A stretch of 64,000 nt of DNA from Berghia stephanieae (GCA_034508935.3 CM067442.1:88134448-88198447), one strand, 5' to 3'. Shown: positions 1 to 23,869, counted from the stretch's first letter. The notes: generated from the sequence alone by a model not told the origin. Translations and numbers: made by a program.

Positions 1-444
1 CTAAAATCTATTGCTAATGTTGTCATATTTATTTTTTAAATCATGGCCTTTGGAGCATAAAACAGACAGTTGTGAAAATGGAGACATAAATTTTGACACG
101 TAAAAAGACCTTAATTGGTCAAATGATAGGTGAAACATTATCTCAGGCCTCTCTGCTCTCCTAGCATTAAAGAAGTGCTGGTTCGAATTTAATCTGAGAA
201 AGTGCATTGCCTTTAAAGGCTACTTTGTAAAACGAATTTAACATTCAAAATTCTTTGTCTAATTCCATTTTAATTGGATTACAATTTCCAATTTCACAAA
301 AATTGACATGGTTTTGAAAATGAGTACAAGGCCATGAAGTGACTCACTTAATTTGAAGGGAGAGTAATAAATCAGATTTTAAAAACAGACATTCTCTTGC
401 TTTTCTTTTTCTAAATTGATATATAGTACATCAGATGGTTCACT
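1..444. other. 3' flank of KIZ, no gene seen
   Basis: AT-rich sequence downstream of the KIZ stop codon at 445-447 (minus strand). A TTTATT at 28-33 reads as AATAAA on the minus strand and could serve as a polyadenylation signal, but nothing else supports this. No coding signal or repeat recognised. Confidence 0.4.
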
Positions 445-8862
<8,418 letters not shown>

Positions 8863-11502
8863 GTTTAAACAGGTCTATGGAGACGGGTAAAAACGAAAGT
8901 AGAAAACATGGTTTTGCTTGAATATCAAATAATTACAATTCGTCAATCGTTTGCCTTGAATAGTATATTAAACAAAAGAATTCTTGATATGAAATATATA
9001 CCAATATATAATGCAAAAACTCAATCTAAAATAGATTTTTAAAAATCTAAATCAAAAAGTTTGTTAGGAATGGGAAAGCGAAAGTAATCAGCCAAGACAG
9101 GAGGAATAACTCGAAAGTATTTTCTTCCGTGTTCAATCATCTCTGTTTTCAGTTTGATGTGGAATCTTCATCAATTTCTGTTGGGGGTGTAATGTAATAA
9201 TGGAAGAATTTGTGAAGTTTTTGTTGACATAAAATATTAAATACACTCTTTTTCCTCCCTACAAAGTCACATGATGAGTTCCCAAACTTGGTGTGTGAGT
9301 GGAGCGGGGAGTGTTCCTGTACGGTCACTACCACTACCGTCTCCACTGTCGGTGCAGTGTCACTGCCACTGTACTCCACGCCACTTATCTACATTAATGT
9401 ACCTTTACTATGCAGTGCTAGGGCGTTTAACAAAAAGTCTAAATACAACTCACGCACTTGAAACCAATGCCATATGATAGAGCTGACAATGATTACAAAA
9501 CAGTTAGAATTTTGTTTCTATCTTGATTAGAAATGTAGTTGAGGCAGTTCAAAGTCTGATCTTAATTTTTAACCCAAAATTACCATTGGAAAGTTGTGGC
9601 CTAATCGCGTGCCGTTAATTTTTTTTACATGGTTAAAACAGTCAATACGGAGTTCTCATTAACAGATTGTATACCAAAATGTTCGTCTTATCGAGGACAA
9701 TGCATTTATATTAATAAAGAGGAAGATACAAATTTTAAAATAACACATGATTACATAATATGACGCAAATGTTACATAATTTAAAAAATCGGCTTGACAT
9801 AAGAAATATAATTTGCTATATCACTTTTGGATTTATCCCCAATATCTCACTGAAATAATTGCAAATAATTCCCCACTCTGATTCAATACATAGAATAAAG
9901 AAGGGTTTGAGACAAAATTTAAATGAAAAGATATAAACATGTTGCATAATGACATAATGAGTTTATTTTTACCTCTGGCAATTTAATTACATAAATAAAA
10001 TGGCAGAATGAAAAAGTTCATACAACTTGAAAAGGATTCACACAAAGGCAGTTTGTCTATTTCATTTGGAAGGAAAGTTCTGGCTTTTATTTAAAAATTA
10101 TGTTAAACCGCTTTGGGTTTATTGCTATTACTATTACATCATTTGGATTGACAATATAATTTTATCTCTCCCCCCCCCCCTTTCTCTCTCTCTCTCTCAA
10201 TGTATGGGTTGTCAAGATTTATAACATTAGAACTTCTTACCATCATAAGACCTTTAGACTGTGATTACAATTACAAATGATAAGAAATATAACTAAACAG
10301 ATGGGAAAGAAACTTAATGACTTGATGGCAAAATGAAATAAAATTAAAGCAACTGGTATTTTTTAAATTTGATATTATTATTATCAGATTTTTCAAAGTA
10401 AATATACGAAATGTTTAAATAAAAACTATAAAATGCCCATAAAAAAAGTTGGAAAGTATGTATTCAAAATAAAGACATAGTAAATATTAGAACTGAAAAT
10501 ATTATGGACTAAATTAAAAATGATAAATAATTAAATGACAAGATATCGATGAGAAGATAATGAAAACATAGCATTTCGGCGCAGAATTAAAAAGTGTCTG
10601 CGCATAGATAGAGAGCCCTGAAATTTTGCATGAATAAAGTTTAGATGTTATTCTAAAAACAAGCTGTAAATAAAATTAAATAAATGCATTTTAAAATTGC
10701 CAAATTTTAATTTCATATAACTCCTGAAATTTTTTAATGGATTTTTCGGCACCATTTAAAAGGAACTTGAAAGATGAAAATAATGATACCAAAATATCTG
10801 CCACTGCCATATTCCTCTTTATTTATAAGAAGTTATGAATCTTTAATTGAACCCCCCTAAACACGAACAGCAATTTCCAGTCACAACTTTCTTATGGGTG
10901 AGTTGGGTCACAATTTGAGTCCCACTCCTGCTGCTCACTAAACTGCCTACCAGTATCACTGGCACTGTACACAATAGTCACCTAATTAGTCAACGATTAC
11001 CGTTGATAAATTAATATAAATAAGGAGGGACCTCCGCAGTTTCACAGAACGTCTAAAGAGGGTTTTTTTTTAAATTATCGGGGGGCATTATCAAGACTGA
11101 TACTGATACTGCACTGATGGATAACTTAGTAACTAAATAATAATGACATCGCACGAGTCCTAAACGACAACCGACTCAGCATTTTTGAAATTAGAAAAAT
11201 CACACCACTAATGAAACTTTTCTTGAATAATGATATTTGTTGGACATCGCAACTAATTGAAAGTCCATAAAAGCTAAAAGATTAAATTTTATATAATGAT
11301 AAAAGTGCTGTGAAACTGCGGAAGTCCTCTCATAAAGAACTTAAATCTTGTTGGTATTTTTGATAATGCTAAAGTTTGCAGGCTTTTATAAAGCTCAACT
11401 GCTGGCGCCTCATGTATTTAAATTAAGATTTTGGTTTTGTAATAAATGATTTAAGTATTTTGGTATTTATCTTTTTTTCATAATTATTTTAAGATACTGA
11501 AC
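8863..11502. other. Divergent intergenic region between KIZ and BABAM2
   Basis: 2.6 kb separates the KIZ and BABAM2 start codons, which point away from each other. It must hold both promoters and any 5' UTR exons. No convincing coding sequence seen; short open frames around 9149-9477 look like chance. A CT-rich tract lies at 10171-10199. The core promoters cannot be placed by eye. Confidence 0.6.
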
Positions 11503-14500
11503 ATGGATTCAGATGAGTACATCCAGTCCTTTGATCCGAGATTGAGGCCTTATCTTCAGTGTCTTATTTCCAAGCAAAGTTTATTTGGACTCCAGGGTCA
11601 AATTCAAATTATTCAGGGAGCTTCAGGGTGAGATGGATATTCGATTTACATATATTACAGCTCATTCAGTGTAATTGCGTGCCATTAACAATTAAAATTA
11701 ATGAATTGATTGAGCAGAATGTTGCTCAGCGGTACAGTCTTTGCTTCGTTTCTGCAACGGTACTGAGTTCGAATACCCCCCCGCACTGTGTGGCCTTGAG
11801 CAAATCACCTTGCCCTAGCTCAGTTTGAGATGCTGCACTGCAGCTGATGCCTAGGTTATTCCAGTCTTCCCTTGGAATAGACCCTAAAGACAAATTTCCC
11901 CAATGGGATGATTAAAAAGGGATTTTTTTTTTGTCTTTGTTTTTTTTGTTAAGCCAATTTATTCGGAAAATATTTTTTTATTTGAATAAGTGGAGCAATT
12001 ACACAAAGTTTGTGATTAAATTTGAGTAAGTGAAACAAATTTAGGAACTGTGTGATTATCTATGTGAGCCTTTTTTCAGAGGGTTGATCCCAAATGCATG
12101 AAGCTATTCCGATATAGAAAACAGCAATAAATTTGTATTTAATCTTTAAAACTCATCTTTTTTTTTGTTTTTAGCAATACGTTCATCAATCAGTTGAATC
12201 TGAATGTTACTTAAAGCCTACTCAATTCTGAGTATTTATTATCAGCTTTGATCATATTGTCAAAAACATTTGCATAAATTGAATTTAAACAAGCTAACAA
12301 CACACGTTTTCTCAATTATGACCTAACCATAACTAACTCATTTCATAGTGACAAGTGTTGTGGTTAGATATGCTACTGTGGTTTATCTTAGATAGACAAA
12401 AAAAATGAACCATTCTTTAATTATTATTTTATTTGATAGAATGTTTTCATTTCCCAAAGGGGAAAATTCATTTGGTCAAGGGATTTAGGTGTTCAAATTA
12501 ATTCATTGAAAGACAAGAAATGATCTGATATGCATTACTAAGATGAAAATGCCATTAAGAGAGAACTGTATTTCGAATTTCATTCAATTGCACTATATGA
12601 ATTAAGAACAAATTGAAATACATTCTCCCTAAAATGTACTTCAATTTAATCTAAATTAGTATGAAGTTTCTCAAAGAATAATTATCATTTGGATAATACT
12701 CATGAATGATTTATTAAATTACCTCTCCAGTTTTGTTTTGTTTTCGTTTGTTTGTTGTTTTTTTGTTTTTTTTTTGTTTTTTGTTTTTTTTAATGTTACT
12801 TTATATTGGACTAAAAATGATTAGATTTGTTTTGTTCACAAAAAATTAATCACTTGATTTTTTTTCTTTCAGATATGGATATGCCAGGGAAAATTTTGGT
12901 AGATGCCAAATTTTGATTCCTTATGCAATGCAGAATCTCACATGTAAGGGCTTCTGCTATTTGTACTCAATGATAGAACTTGTTCTCTTTGACAACGAAT
13001 TACCATGTCAATAGCAGATAGTTTTTATCACCATAAAGTGTTTTATATTTATCAGGTATCAAATGAATAATTTTACTCTTGATACTCTTTTACAGTTTTA
13101 CTCATTCAGCCCATTAATCTTATTAATCAGCCCAGTCTTATAAACCATCAAAGTGTCATCCCAGACATCTCAGACCATGATGCAGTTATAATTGCGATTG
13201 ACATGAACCCAAAAAAGAATGTACAGAAAAAGAGAAAAATCCCTCTATACAGAAAAGCAGACTGGGAAGATCTGAGAAATGAAATAACTGAAAGAGCCAA
13301 AGAGCTTTTAAACATGCCCACAGTGAACACTGAAGAACTTTGGCAAAAATTCAAATAAGTCAATAAGAAAGATGATAAAACAGGATAACTGGTGTTATAA
13401 AATGTTTAAAAAGATGAACTATCACAAACGATTATACCTTTTATTACACCAGTCATGCTGTTTTATCATCTATCTTATACAAAAGGAGTTACATCAAAAA
13501 TATTGGGACTACGCGGAGGACATGTTTAACCATGATGAGAACGGAATCCAATTTACTGGTATGAACAAATTCTGGACATACATTAAACACAGAAAAATGG
13601 ACAAATGGGATAGCCTCAGTCAATGACAATGAAAAGCTCCTCACCACAGCATTCGACAAAGCAGCAGCCCTAAATGCCCAATTTCAGTCTGTCTTTTCTA
13701 AAAAAGCAACCTTTATTCCTCAAACAAATTGCAGAAAATAGCATAGCAGACAGAAGCAGTGACGTCAATGAAAAACAGGCTGTGATAGAAAACATAAATG
13801 TTACAGAAGAGGGCATTGCAAAACTTCCTCGAAACTTGGATCCTACAAAGGCTAGTGGACCAGACATCTAAGCAAGAGTTTTGAAAGAGCTTACAGATGA
13901 CGTAGCACCCTGCCTATGTTGGATTTTTCAGAGATCACTCAACACAGGTGAAGTCCCAGAGGATTGGAGAACAGCTAATGTAGCTCCCATTTATTCTTTC
14001 AAATTACCATCCAGTGTCTCCCATTTGTATCTCAAGCAAGCTTATTGAGCACATCATTGTCAGCCAGATAATGAAATACACAGATAGGTATAATATCCTA
14101 TATGAACTCCAACATGGATTAGGTCCAGGCGCTCATGTGAAACACAATTAATCAGCTTTATTGGTGACATTTCAAAGTCTCTTTACAAGGGCAAACAAAC
14201 TGATGTACTTATAATGGACTTCTCCAAGGCCTTTGACAAAGTTGACCACAGATATTGTGCCACAAGCTTAAATGGGATAAATGGAAAAATCAACAGATTG
14301 ATTGACAACTTCCTGAAAGGCTGTACCCAATCATTGATCATCAACGGTTAATCACCCAAGTCTGTCCCAGTTGAATTTGGCGTTCCTCAAGGCTCAGTCC
14401 TTGGTCCTGCTCTCTTTCCTTTTTATATTAATGACCTGGCAGATGCTCTTGAATCTAAAGTCTGCCTTTTTGCAGAAGATGGAGCACATCAGCAACACAA

Positions 14501-16852
14501 CCTCAAGATACTGGCGGCTTGAGAACAGCGGTACCGCATGGAGTGTCATCCAAAGAAATGCAATGCCATTTCCAGAAAGAAATCTCCAATCACATGCAAT
14601 TATAAGCTTCACAACCACACCTTAGAGCACATAACTTTAGAAGGTTTTGTATTAAGTCCCCATTTCGTGTTGTTGTTTTTGTTTTTTTTTTGGGGGGGGG
14701 GGGGGGGTTTAATATCGGTGCTGTATTATTAACTTTTTCATTTTTGTCTAGAAACTACAGGGTGTCCAGGGAAGTCGGAAAGTTGGAAATTGGTCGGAAA
14801 TTTCATACTTGGTCGGAAATGTTGGAAATATGGGATTGAGGGTGAAATTTCCTTTAAAATGGGAAAAATTAGAAATTTCTTGCTTAAAATGCAAGATCAA
14901 AAATGTAATAAGGACAACTGCTGTGCACAAAATTATTATTATTTTACTACTACAACTGCCACCACATCATCATCCCTATCACCAACACCACTCATTAATG
15001 CAACCACCACCACATCATCATCCCCATCACCACCACTACCACATCCACATCCCATACCATCACTACAACTACTACTACCACATCATCTTACCCACCACTA
15101 CCACTACTCCAACCACCACCACATCATCATCCTTATCACGTCTACTACTACAACCACCACCACATCATCATCTTTATCACCACTACTACTACAACCCATC
15201 ATCATCCCAATCACCAACACCACACCACTACTGCAACCACCACCACATCATCATCCCCATCACCACTACTAAAAATGCTACCACATCATCATACCTCCCA
15301 CTACAACTACTACCACATCATTATCCCAACCACCACCTCTACTATAACTACCGCCATTTATCATGCATCATCCCTACCACCACCACCACACTACCATTGC
15401 TACAACTACTACTACATCATCATCTATACCACCAGCACCACTACTACAACCACCACTAATCATCATCCCTACTACCTCCACTACTATAACCACCACCACA
15501 TCACAACGCCACCACTACTAGAACCACCACCATTACTACAACTATAACAATCACCACATCACTATCCCTAACATCACCACCATTACTACAACCACCATAT
15601 CATCATCATCACTACCACCACTTCACTATTATAACTGCCATCACATCATCATCATCATCACCACCACCACGACTGCAACCTCTGCAACACCATCCCTACC
15701 ACCATCTCAATCACCACTACTCCAATCATTACAGCAACTAACACTACACTATCATCTCTACCAAAAGTACGATAACTTACTACCACATCAAACCTACCAA
15801 CAAATCACATGAGTATTTTTTTAAAGTGAAAATGGGGGAGGGTGGTGGCTTTTGACATTGTATAATCACATGGTACCATTCTATAAGTAGGTAAGATTTT
15901 ATATGTTGCTATCCGTTTTTAAACTTTTGAAATTCCTCCGAATGTTGTCAAAAATTGCTGCGAGACACATTTTGGGTTGCATCTCCGAAAATGTTAATGA
16001 AATTCAAATTTATAGATTATAGTCGCATGGATGGGTCATGATCTGTGCTCTGAGACATTTTTGTGACAGTCATTTTCAACTCTGCTCTTACTTTAAAATA
16101 TGGATTGTGTTGAGGTAAACCCTATTTTAACAAGGATTGTCTTTTTAAGCATAAAAAAAAAAGAACACTGTGGGTATGGCAAGAATTGATAAAATACCTG
16201 GTAGGAAATTTTACATCTAGGTAGGAAATTTTAAGATTGGATTTCCCTGGACACCCTGAACTAGGAGAACTACTTTATACCCATTTTTAAATTTTGCTCC
16301 TTGCTCTCAATATATTGTATTTTGTTGTTGTTTGTTTTTTAGTATTGTCACCATTCACACTATTTACTCTTCATTAAATGTCTTTTTCTCCTCTTTCCAG
16401 GGGAAATCATCTTTGATCTGTGCAACGTCAAAGAACCACCAGACATTATATTTGATCCAGAGGATGATGATTTCCACCCACCTCTTGAATCTATACATGT
16501 TAGTCTGGCATCATAGGACTTGAATTTATTTTTATTACTGTTATTATTTTGTGTCAAAGTTAATTGATATGGCTTATTGGTTTTGAACCCCAGTATTTTA
16601 ATATTTAAAGTTAATAATGTCTTCAGATATATTTTTTTCTCTGGTTATTTTGTTGATTAATTAGTGATGGAATCTGTTTGAAGTTTGTAGTTTCCAGTAC
16701 TAAGAGTACAAAATTATTTATTTTTTAAATGAAATATACGTCCATTTGTGAAAATTGTTTTTTTTTATTTATAGATATGCTCAATCCCTTCATTATGATC
16801 AGTTCTGTCTAGCTTATGCCTTCTGGTGATCCAATTCCCACTTTTCCATTCA

Positions 16853-16886
<34 letters not shown>

Positions 16887-18256
16887 TATTATTATTTTTT
16901 GTTGTTGTTGTTCTTGTTATTATTGTCTTTTTTCAAATTCCAATTACTCAGCTTAAAATGATGATGGACAAGTCTCGTTTATTTGCTGAAGAAAATAAAT
17001 GTAATCCACAAATCAAGACCTTAATCTGTCAACTAATAAGTAGGAAATGCATGCCATTAAAACTATCAAATCAAAAGTCATTTAAGTAGTAAATGAGCCT
17101 CATAAGATGCTGTATTGTCTAAGTGTCTGTCTCTGTCTGATAAAACAAATCTAATGATTGGCATTTGGTTTTCAGTTTATTTCTTAATTTGACTTTATTT
17201 CTTAAATGCTTTTTGTGGAGGTCCCAATAGCTCAGTTTATAGAGCATTCACTTCTCACACAAAGGGACTGAGATCAGTTCTGGGTGAAGTCGACATTTAC
17301 TTCTCACCCCCCTGTCCACCCAGCAGTGATTTGATAGCTGGGTTTGTTAGATCTGGTGGGACTTACTTTGAGATAGACTAGTATCCTATCCGAATAGTAG
17401 CAAGCAATTGCTATTGCCTGTTCCACACTATAGAAACTGGAATAATCTCTAGCTCCATGAGCTGGATGGGGTTTCTTGACCTCCCATAGTTGGCAGGAAG
17501 GTCATTTTTGTGGCCTTTTTATCCCTACTATATCTGTTTTCCAACTTGCTTTCTGTCTTTGTCTTGGAATGAGATTACTTGGTTTTGTACTTTCCCTGGA
17601 CAGGGCCCTTGGCTGGGAGGGAAACAGTCAAAGTTATAGTTTTGGAAGATGATATATTTTTTTCGTTGTAAATCATCCTCCTGTTATGTATTGTTATATT
17701 TGTTGTTTTGAATGTATAATGTAAACATTTGAGTGTGTTCCTCTTTGTTGGATCCTGTGCTTGTGTCTGGATGAGACTTTTAGGTGATCTCAAACTAAGT
17801 ACATTGATGGTATGCTCTTGGAATCTGAATCTGTTCCCTATTTGTACCATTCCCCTTTGTCTTACTTTTCGAGTGTGCTTTTAATTGTATTCTAGAATTG
17901 TTTTCGCTATCCCATTTTCTTCCTTTTTACTGGAACTGAAATGACCTAGATGTGTTGCAAGCGCGTAAAACCCTTAAAAACAAAAATAATTGGCTCCATG
18001 GGCCTAATGGCTTTGAAGGATTGTTTATGCTTTTTTGTCTTTTCCAGAGCTTCATTTGTTGGGACTGGAGAGACAAGGAAAGCCTTGCTGCATTGATCAT
18101 GGAACTTATTCAGCATTACCGTGATTATCACTTTCAAAGAGCTTGTGAAAATGGAATCTTGAAACAACATTTGAAGTCTTTGCAGAAGGAAGATCAGCGC
18201 AACTACCAAATTATGTTTGATAGAACCGAGGTGATTATTTTTAATTTCCTTTTAAT

Positions 18257-18297
<41 letters not shown>

Positions 18298-21200
18298 ATG
18301 GCATTTATATCACACATTTTCATCACTGTGTGACACTCAATGCACGTTACAAATATTTATACATGTTACGTATCTAAAATATATACCACCATGATATCAA
18401 TAGCAGCAGTGTATGTTATATCGTATTAATATCATGAAAATGTAATGGTTAAAAGGTAGAGCTTTATCAAAGATTTAAAACTATCTATAGATTTTGCGTC
18501 TCCTATCCTTCTGAACAGGTCATTTGAAAATTACATTGTGCTCTACCAATAGATTAGGCAATATTGATTGTTATAGATATGCAATTCAATATTTATTTAT
18601 TCTGACAATTTAAATGTTTCTTTAGGTTGGGACCTTTGCAATGCTGCTTTGTGTCCCTATTCTGAAATAATATTTTTGAGTTTGCATGTTTTCCTTTTTT
18701 TTAATTTAAAGTCTTAGACAGATATATGGATTTGTATTTTGTGGCAGATATTTTTTTTTTAAAAGAATATATTATGCTATCATTACATTAAATATTGATT
18801 ATTATGGATATCCACTTCAATGTTTATTTATTGTGACAATTTAAGTGTGTCTTTAGGTTGGGACCTTGTATTTGTATATTCTTAAAAGGGTCTCGATTTA
18901 GACTCATAAATTTTCTTTTATTCTTTGTTTGAACTATACTTTGAATTCTTTTTCTTGGGTACAGATGTAGTAGTAGTAGTGGTAGTAATCCTTCAGAACT
19001 GTTGAGCCCATAGAGCTGGAGTTTATTTCAGTTTCTATAGCACGAAACATATAATAGCAATTGTTCGCTATCCTTTGGATATACTCTAGTCTGTTGCAAA
19101 GAACTTTCCATCATCTAATAGACCCAGCTACCCAGTCACTTTTTTTTTGTCATTCATATCTTCCTTTGATTTCCAGAGAGGTGATGGTTGTGCTACTGTG
19201 TTGATAGAAATGGATGTGGATATATCTGACTTGCCTCCTTGTTTCACAGAGGTAAACTTGATATCTGATTTGATCACAATGTCTACAAAAACTAAAAGAA
19301 AGAACAATAGAGCACTGTCCAATTTTCTCAGAACTTTTAGTCTCCTCCCTATTTCAATGTTATAATGAATGTCACTCGGTGGCCAGGATTAGACTAATTA
19401 ATGTGCTTGGCATTGAATGGGGTTGATAGCCGATTCTTAACAATTTATCTTGTCATCTGATTATATTGGAATCTGACATTAGAGTAGTCCTTCAAAGCCA
19501 ATAGGAATATTGGGGTTTCTAATCGCTTTTGGTTTACTGATTTTTTGGGGGTTTTTTTTGTTTTATTTATTTATTTATTTATTGACCATATCTGTTTATT
19601 TTGAAGCTTCTTTTTTTTTTGCCACTGAGTTGAATATTGTATTGCAATCCCCTTTATAATTCTCGCCCAACTTACATTTTGCTTCAGGAAAATCTTGGCA
19701 AGAATTCGGCTGTATTATTGATGTCTGTCCCTTACCCTGAAGCAACTAAGGTCCAGTCTCAGCTTCATCTGTCCCCAGCTGTAGAAAGGTCTTATTTATT
19801 TTCTTGATGTTTCATGAATTTGTTTACATTTGTACATCCGATCATTTGTTAGTATTGCTCAACAATTGTTCCATATTTCTTTTTATACTGTCTTCTTCTT
19901 CATCATCATCATCATCATCATTATCATTTTTATTAAGGAAAAAAAAAACAATATTTGAGTGGTGTTTTTTTTTTAATGGCAATATATGGTACATCTTCCC
20001 AGAGTACAATCACAATTAACCAGTTTTTATTGTTTGTTTTTTTTAATCATATAAACTGATCAGCTGCATTCATACAACAATGTGATCCATGTCACGTCTT
20101 TTCTTATTTTTTATTTTACTTCAGAGCCTTTGGAGGATCTACAAATTTGCGAATCCCATCTTTTCAAAGCAACATGTTGATGGGAGATTATTATTCAAAT
20201 ATAAGGCAGCTTTTGAAGAATCAGGTGTGTATGTAAGATTACGTGCTTGCTTCATAATGTCTGGTGGGGGGAAGGGGGGGGGGGGGGGGGGTGAGTGAAT
20301 GTCTATGCACGCATGGTTGTGTTTGGACATGAATGTTGGTTGCACAAATAAGACATTAATGAGCTGGATATTACACTCTCCCCATTTCAATATCAGTTAC
20401 CATTAATGATCTTCATTCAAATCTGATTATATACATTGATCTTTTCAAATATTAGACCTGTAAATTCTCAGTCAATTAACTGAAATCAGTCAATTCGTCA
20501 AATTCAAATGTTTCAAAAAGAGAAAGAAAGAATTCATGAATCGTAGTCGAATCACCGTAAAGTAATTAGGAATGTTCCACACAGCTACGCATAGCTCATG
20601 GGCCGTTTATATTAATGGTAGATATATTGCCAAGACTAAGCGACACTTTTTAGAATTGCCGTGTCTGAACACATCCCAGTGTATTTGCACACAGCCTTCT
20701 TGAAATTATTTTTTCACTTTCCAAACCTATCATGATCCCAATGGTAGCCAATTTTAACTGAGCCGCTGAGCGATAAATTTCACTGTTTCGTCTAAGCCAA
20801 AATTGACCACATTTACCTAGAGGGAAGTAAAAGTATTAAAAAAGTAAAATGCGAAAGCAGGAAGTGCATTATTTAGACACCTTCAAAACGAAAGTTAGGG
20901 ATTGCTACAGTTCATCTCGATTGCCTCACATTGTAAACAAACTGGTTGACCGTTTCTAGTTTCTTCACTGATTGGATACCTAATTATAAGGAACAATGGT
21001 AAGTAGCCTAATTAATTCCCGCGCAATTTAGTTTTCTGCCATTGTTTTGCTCAAGCCTAATTTGATTTATGATATTATCATAGGTATTTTGTGTCATTGC
21101 AATAAAAATTATGAAAGACCTACACATTTATATTTTAATCTGGTCATCTTGCAATATTTTACGTTTGCTAAAAGATTGAATATTGATTATTTCTTTTTCC

Positions 21201-23741
21201 AGGTGCAAGTTATATGTGTTGGTTTTGAGAAGAGAAAAGATTACATATCAGCTTTCCTCAGCCATTTTGAAAGGTGATAATTTCTTTTTTAATATTTCAT
21301 TTATTCCTTAATACAGTTTTAACTACTGCATTATGCATATATGGCTTTACCTTATCTAAAGTCGTTATCAATTGTTGTGCCTTTTTTTTATGATACCTTT
21401 TTTGTTTTTTCATTTTTTTCATTGAAAAATGAATCAAACCAGACAAATATGTCCTTTGATTTAATCAAAAATCAACAATGTAGACATCAGATATGTCGAA
21501 AGAGATAACTGTATTCAGTGCTCAAATATGACCCATACCAGCTTGAGTTACAGATGTGCATCGACAACTTATTGTCTTGAGGTTTGTCTTCAGTTTCTGG
21601 CATGTTCATGATGGGTGTGACATAATTCCAAGTATACTAGCAAGTTCATCATAAATATGTTGAATGGGATTAAGTTTTGGAGAACTTGAGGTCATTGTTT
21701 TCATTATCTTATATCATGTCCATTGCTATTATAGAGGCATGTGTATTGTCTTGTTGGAAAAGTCCTCCACGACATGCCATAAAAGGTGAGACATGAGTAT
21801 GATTTCATCAATGATCAATTATGAGTGTGATAATGTCCAGAGATTCCACCCTATACTATGACACTCCCTCCACCAAAACAGTCACCAAAGTTTCAGTTCC
21901 CCATATGATATGTTCTTAAGCTCATGCCATACAATTTTGCTATCCACATCTGGACAGATTCCTTACCTTATAAAATGGATTCTCCATCTTATTAAGGTCT
22001 AAGAATTATTTGACACGATTTTCTAGTTGCAATGATACTGGACATTTTTTCGAAGTGACAAATAACAACGGCACAATCCATATGGGGAAATGGTGCTCTT
22101 GGATCACTACTTCTTTGGCAGTCTTCACTTGCCCAATTCCATTAATCCACTAATTTAAGCATTGTTCATCGTACATCAAAATGCCCTGCAACCATAGAAA
22201 TTGATAATCCTATATTGCAATCACACTCAGAAAATGTTAACGTCACCATTTTGAAATGAAAAAAAAAAAGAAGAGAAGAACCAAGAAAAAAAAAGCACTT
22301 TTAATATCCATCAGTTTTGTTTACCCACTTGAAATATTGTTGCTAAAAATTAAAAACACTCGATGTGTTTCTATAAATTATGAGGATTTTGTATATGCCA
22401 CAATGGAGCATTATCAGAAATGTGACCAATGCAATGAATCTTATGAGCTACTACCCCATTGGTGAGCAATCTTATGTCGTTACTTGAACATTGTCAATTA
22501 ACGTTGTAAAGATATTCAATTCTTATGGCTGTGACATATTTTTGAAACACAGTATGTGTAATAGTAATAGCATAATAGCCATTCACTCAATGTGAAGAGG
22601 TAAAAACATGTTGCTGTTTCATAGTTTAACAAAAGAAAGTGGTGGTGAGGCAATACAATTGTTGAGGCAATGTTTTTTTTCTCTTTAAATGTTATTTCAT
22701 ATTTTACAAACCTCATAATTTATATGCTGATTTCATTTAATAGGTAGAGTAGCTTATTATTCATTCCATTGGGCCCATGGAGTGGGTGTTTATCTCAAAT
22801 GCTGTAAATGTTTTTAAAAAATGATAACAATAGCCTGCTAGTCTTTGGATATAAACACATGTCTATCTCTAAGTAGTTGCCACCAGATCTAACAAAGCCA
22901 ATCACTGCTGGGAAGATAAGGGGTCAGGAAAAGAAAAAATACGATTGAATCTCCCTTCCCCCCTCATCCCTTTCCCCTTGCTTGTGAAACGAGAGCTCTA
23001 CAAACAGACCAATAAATGGTACCCTCATTCTGTGTTGAGAAGCAGGAATTCATCTATTCTTATTTTTGCTCAGTTTTGAGAACATTGTTTTTAAAATACA
23101 CATATTTGTTATTATAGACTATCAATAATGAGCCAACTGTTTTAAATGTGAATAATGCTTATAGGTTGCTATTACAATTGTTTGTTTGTTTTCTGACGGG
23201 GACAATATTATTTTTGGACAGGTACTTATTTTACACCTGTGTATGGTGAGAAAATGTTAAGAGCCAAATGTCAAACCACTAGAGCACTATATCATTTATG
23301 TTTCTGATGGTTAAATTTTGTTTAAACTTCAATTCCTAATGATTTGAAAGTACATGTCCTATAATAAGTTTATATTATTTTTCAGCTCTGTGTTGGAGTA
23401 CGATTTCCAAAACTTCAAAAAAATAGTTCTGTTGCTGGAGTGGAATGATTTTTTCTTCACATTCACAGGTAAATACAAACAGTAGATTTTAATACAATCT
23501 AAGCATCTTAATTTGGTGCTGCTGATTTGTCAATATTATTCAACATAGGCAGCATCTCAATTTACCAGCAGAATGCACACTTATCTTATAAGGAGAAATA
23601 GTAATAACGGGTAAAGAAATCATGAACCCCATGCTGCAACAACAAAAAAGCCCTCTCTCTTTCTCTCCCACCCTCCCTCCTCTCTCTCTCCCTCTCTCTC
23701 TCCCTCCCTCTCTCCCTCCCTCTCCTCCCTCTCTCTCTCTC

Positions 23742-23775
<34 letters not shown>

Positions 23776-23817
23776 CCTCTCCTCTCTCTCCTCTCTCTTC
23801 TCTCTCCTCTCTCTCTC

Positions 23818-23869
<52 letters not shown>

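Noticed and set aside
9149-9379. 76-codon minus-strand frame upstream of KIZ
   Set aside because: No in-phase donor towards KIZ exon 1, and the KIZ start at 8862 already matches the family.
14790-15547. Open frames up to 216 codons rich in His, Thr and Pro
   Set aside because: They read through a minisatellite without stops; there is no start context, splice or family support.
14940-15770. CRISPR-like array of regular repeats
   Set aside because: Units are adjacent and degenerate with no unique spacers, and the genome is eukaryotic; it is a minisatellite.
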